Assembly (NCBI RefSeq): GCF_002251835.1
Contig: NZ_NOXV01000304.1
Coordinates: forward strand, 26,144-90,143
Direction of reading: 5' to 3'
Source: Flavobacterium cyanobacteriorum
GTDB lineage: Bacteria; Bacteroidota; Bacteroidia; Flavobacteriales; Flavobacteriaceae
Length of the DNA stretch: 64,000 bases
A program made the translations under genes and the position numbers. The notes under the pieces are model-generated. The model was not told the origin of the DNA and made no database searches. It worked only from the letters and a program-made list of their open reading frames with translations. Below, in pieces: positions 61,312 through 64,000 of the stretch (position 1 is its first letter; each line of letters starts with the position of its first letter).

Positions 61312-63507
61312 ATGAAACCGACCGAAATTGACTTACATAAAGAGTTAAAAAAGTATTTTGGTTTTAACACGTTTAAAGGCCTGCAGGAAGATGTCGTGAG
61401 GAGTATTATTACAGGGCACAATACCTTTGTAATTATGCCTACAGGAGGTGGCAAATCGCTCTGCTACCAGCTTCCAGCCCTTGTGCTTGAAGGTACCGCA
61501 ATTGTAGTTTCACCCTTAATAGCCCTGATGAAGAACCAGGTAGATGCTATCAGGAGTTTATCAAGCGAAACCGGCATAGCCCACGTCCTTAATTCATCAC
61601 TTACCAAAACGGAGGTAAACCAGGTTAAGAAAGATATAACCTCAGGCATAACCAAACTTTTATATGTTGCCCCTGAATCGCTTACTAAAGAAGAATACAT
61701 TACTTTTCTCAGGAGCGTAAAACTTTCCTTTGTGGCTATTGACGAGGCACACTGCATATCCGAATGGGGACATGACTTCCGACCCGAATACCGCAACCTG
61801 CGCAGTATAATAAGGCAGCTCGGCGATGTGCCTGTTATCGGGCTTACTGCAACAGCCACGCCAAAGGTACAGGAAGATATCCTGAAAAACCTTGACATGC
61901 CCGATGCTAACACTTTCAAGGCGTCCTTTAACAGGCCTAACCTGTACTATGAAGTACGTCCGAAGACCAAAAATGTAGAATCGGATATCATCCGCTTTAT
62001 CCGGCAGCATAAAGGAAAGTCGGGTGTTATATACTGCCTCAGCCGTAAAAAAGTAGAAGAAATAGCACAGGTGCTGCAGGTCAACGGCATAAGCGCAGTA
62101 CCGTACCACGCAGGGCTTGATGCCAAAACACGTGCCAAGCACCAGGACATGTTCCTTATGGAAGATGTTGACGTCGTAGTAGCAACCATAGCGTTTGGAA
62201 TGGGTATTGATAAGCCCGATGTCCGTTTCGTTATACACCATGATATCCCAAAATCACTGGAAAGCTACTATCAGGAAACAGGCCGGGCAGGCCGTGATGG
62301 CGGCGAAGGGCACTGTGTTGCTTATTACTCCTATAAAGATATTGAAAAACTGGAAAAATTTATGAGTGGCAAGCCTGTGGCCGAGCAGGAAATCGGCTTT
62401 GCCCTTTTACAGGAAGTAGTGGCCTACGCCGAAACCAGCATGAGCCGCCGTAAGTTCCTCCTCCATTATTTCGGTGAAGATTTTGACGAGGTTAACGGTG
62501 AGGGCGCTGATATGGATGATAATGTACGAAATCCGAAAAAGAAAACAGAAGCGCAGGAAGAACTGGCAGTTTTACTCAAGGTGGTGCGGGATACCCGGCA
62601 ACTCTACAAAGCTAAAGAAGTTATTTTTACCCTTACGGGAAAAGTAAATGCTATCATCAAGGCACACAAAACAGACACGCAGGGATTTTTTGGTACAGGT
62701 AACAATCGTGATGACAAATACTGGATGGCGCTCATTAGGCAGGTGCTTGTTGAAGGTTACCTTTCAAAAGACATAGAGTCTTATGGCGTACTAAAACTTA
62801 CGCATAAGGGGCAGGCTTTCCTGGCAAACCCGCATTCTTTCATGATGAGCGAGGATCACGATTTTAATGAAAATGAGGATGAAGCCGTGGTTACTGCATC
62901 CAAATCAACCGGTACGGCAGACGAAGCCCTTATGGCCATGCTGCGCGACTTGCGTAAAAAAGTGGCTAAAAAATTAGGGGTGCCGCCATTTGTGGTATTC
63001 CAGGATCCTTCTCTTGAGGATATGGCACTTAAATATCCTGTAACTCTTGAAGAACTGGGTAATGTGCATGGTGTGGGCGAGGGCAAAGCCAAAAAATACG
63101 GTAAAGATTTTGTGGAGCTTATTGCACGTTATGTAGAAGATAATGATATTGTTCGCCCTGATGACCTTGTGGTGAAATCTACCGGGGCCAATTCCGGCCT
63201 CAAACTCTATATCATACAAAACATTGACCGTAAGTTACCGCTTAATGATATTGCTAAAGCCAAAGGCCTGGATATGGATGCCCTGCTGAAAGAAATGGAA
63301 CAGATAGTTTACAGTGGGACAAAACTGAACATAAAATACTGGATAGACGAGATATTGGACGAAGACCAGCAGGAAGAAATCCATGATTACTACATGGACT
63401 CAGAATCGGACAACATTAAAGATGCGCTTAAAGAATTTGACGGCGAATATGATACCGAAGAATTGAGGCTCATGCGGATAAAGTTCATCAGTGAAGTAGC
63501 CAATTAA
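61312..63507 (+). CDS. recQ: ATP-dependent DNA helicase RecQ, zinc-finger-less type
   Basis: This 731-residue protein has Walker A PTGGGKSLCYQLPA, the DEAH box in DEAHCISEWGHDFRPEYR, helicase motif VI QETGRAGRDG, an HRDC domain (about residues 540-605) and a further C-terminal helix-turn-helix-like region. The RQC zinc site is altered: the usual first Cys is Ser378 (MSRRKFLLHYFGE) and the CxxCxxC-type cluster reads without Cys. It should unwind DNA in recombination repair. A terminator hairpin follows. Confidence 0.93.
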   Translation: MKPTEIDLHKELKKYFGFNTFKGLQEDVVRSIITGHNTFVIMPTGGGKSLCYQLPALVLEGTAIVVSPLIALMKNQVDAIRSLSSETGIAHVLNSSLTKTEVNQVKKDITSGITKLLYVAPESLTKEEYITFLRSVKLSFVAIDEAHCISEWGHDFRPEYRNLRSIIRQLGDVPVIGLTATATPKVQEDILKNLDMPDANTFKASFNRPNLYYEVRPKTKNVESDIIRFIRQHKGKSGVIYCLSRKKVEEIAQVLQVNGISAVPYHAGLDAKTRAKHQDMFLMEDVDVVVATIAFGMGIDKPDVRFVIHHDIPKSLESYYQETGRAGRDGGEGHCVAYYSYKDIEKLEKFMSGKPVAEQEIGFALLQEVVAYAETSMSRRKFLLHYFGEDFDEVNGEGADMDDNVRNPKKKTEAQEELAVLLKVVRDTRQLYKAKEVIFTLTGKVNAIIKAHKTDTQGFFGTGNNRDDKYWMALIRQVLVEGYLSKDIESYGVLKLTHKGQAFLANPHSFMMSEDHDFNENEDEAVVTASKSTGTADEALMAMLRDLRKKVAKKLGVPPFVVFQDPSLEDMALKYPVTLEELGNVHGVGEGKAKKYGKDFVELIARYVEDNDIVRPDDLVVKSTGANSGLKLYIIQNIDRKLPLNDIAKAKGLDMDALLKEMEQIVYSGTKLNIKYWIDEILDEDQQEEIHDYYMDSESDNIKDALKEFDGEYDTEELRLMRIKFISEVAN

Positions 63508-63551
63508 GCTGTCGCAGTTTTCAGTTCCATTCTCAATTAATCAACAATAAA

Positions 63552-63582
63552 AAAGTCTCAGAACAGTACTGGGGCTTTTTTT
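63552..63582 (+). terminator. Rho-independent terminator of recQ
   Basis: A 10-bp stem with wobble pairs (AAAGTCTCAG with CTGGGGCTTT) and 7-base loop is followed by a T tract. Confidence 0.8.
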
Positions 63583-63621
63583 ATTTATAAAATAGTAGCG
63601 GAACACTGGCGACTACACGGC

Positions 63622-63858
63622 CTACTGATAAACTTCCCCACGGTGCGGTTTTAGTGCATCCCGTACGGGTATCATATAATCATCAGTTACTACCATCCAG
63701 GCTGTGGCATACATGTCATTAATAATGGTAAACCCTGTAATATTCAGAGGAAGCTTTTCAATGGCAATATATTCTTTGAGGTGTTTTTCATGGTGTTCAG
63801 CGGTTTTGGCTGCACCGGGGCCGCGGAAATCCCATATTAGCTTTATTTGTCTTGACAT
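63622..63858 (-). CDS. Conserved small hypothetical protein
   Basis: This 78-residue soluble protein (MSRQIKLIWDFRGPGAAKTA, then LKPHRGEVYQ at the end) looks like a conserved Bacteroidota protein of unknown function. It has no signal or membrane segment and contains several His (AEHHEKHLKEY). A good -7 promoter element lies 21 bases upstream. Convergent with recQ. Confidence 0.7.
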   Translation of the reverse strand: MSRQIKLIWDFRGPGAAKTAEHHEKHLKEYIAIEKLPLNITGFTIINDMYATAWMVVTDDYMIPVRDALKPHRGEVYQ

Positions 63859-63878
63859 AGTTGCGGTTTACAAAGTAG

Positions 63879-63886
63879 CAAAGGTA
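63879..63886 (-). promoter_or_regulatory. -7 promoter element of the small gene
   Basis: TACCTTTG on the minus strand fits TAnnTTTG and lies about 20 bases before the start at 63858. The rest of the window to 64000 shows no supported feature. Confidence 0.55.
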
Positions 63887-64000
63887 CAAACTTTAAGTAA
63901 GATTGAAGCTGTCCCCTCTGGATAGAGAGGGTGTGTCATTAAACTAATTTTTCTTTAAGTACACGACAAAAATTGTATTAAATTAATTTCCAGCTTATTG

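Noticed and set aside
1..64000. CRISPR arrays, rRNA or tRNA genes
   Set aside because: No regularly spaced repeats, rRNA-like stretches or cloverleaf sequences were noticed in the intergenic regions.

Overview
The window reads as chromosome of a Bacteroidota bacterium, most likely a Flavobacteriaceae member close to Flavobacterium. The evidence is moderate-to-low GC, repeated TAnnTTTG-type -7 promoter elements, lineage-restricted families (DUF4290, PorV/PorQ-like, Lnb-like DUF4105 protein, UpxY-type NusG paralog, CarboxypepD-reg-like protein) and a MurA with Asp in place of the usual active-site Cys.

Layout. 1-1.7 kb: the 3' part of dsbD. 1.9-6.3 kb: an operon of a secreted isochorismatase-like hydrolase, a secreted amidohydrolase, a DoxX membrane protein and an alginate-export-type porin. 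6.3-16.9 kb: housekeeping and small genes (DUF2892 protein; the DUF493-DUF4290-murA operon; an AlkB-like repair dioxygenase; a PfkB kinase with small unknown genes; a CoA-binding protein; an Na+:solute symporter; recR). 17.1-52.8 kb: one very large surface-polysaccharide locus of 32 genes, all on the plus strand. 52.8-64 kb: a CpsB-type tyrosine phosphatase, an Lnb-like/PorV-like pair, pssA with a GH25 hydrolase, the kdsD-tatC-CMD-lptB envelope operon, recQ, and a small conserved gene.

The polysaccharide locus looks like a complete Wzx/Wzy pathway. Precursor genes predict UDP-GalNAcA (WbpP- and TviB-like), UDP-GlcA/UDP-GalA (UGDH plus a UDP-GlcA 4-epimerase), GDP-Man (ManC-like), UDP-di-N-acetylbacillosamine (PglF/PglE/PglD-like) and, most strikingly, a CMP-legionaminic-acid-type nonulosonate made through GDP-linked intermediates (LegB, LegC, LegH, LegI, LegG, PtmE, LegF). 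A formyltransferase and a PIG-L deacetylase sit inside that nonulosonate operon, so an N-formylated or de-N-acetylated legionaminic acid variant is a plausible product. Assembly genes are a PglC-like initiating phosphoglycosyl transferase with an adjacent sugar-transfer-associated ATP-grasp protein, three GT4-like transferases, a GT-D-fold transferase, a sialyltransferase-like GT-B enzyme, a Wzx flippase, an EpsG-type Wzy polymerase, two tandem NodB-like deacetylases, an AsnB-like amidotransferase (a candidate for uronic acid amidation), a Wza-like export lipoprotein, a Wzc-like BY-kinase with a Tyr-Gly repeat tail, and a convergent CpsB-like phosphatase. The UpxY-type antiterminator lies fourth in the operon and is flanked by RNA hairpins.

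Other points of interest are two copies of a dispersed hairpin repeat (about 6336-6406 and 53661-53735), a strong intercistronic hairpin in the amidohydrolase operon, a RecQ lacking all zinc-binding cysteines, and -7 promoter elements that almost touch start codons. All functional names come from reading motifs and family resemblance by eye; no database search was run.
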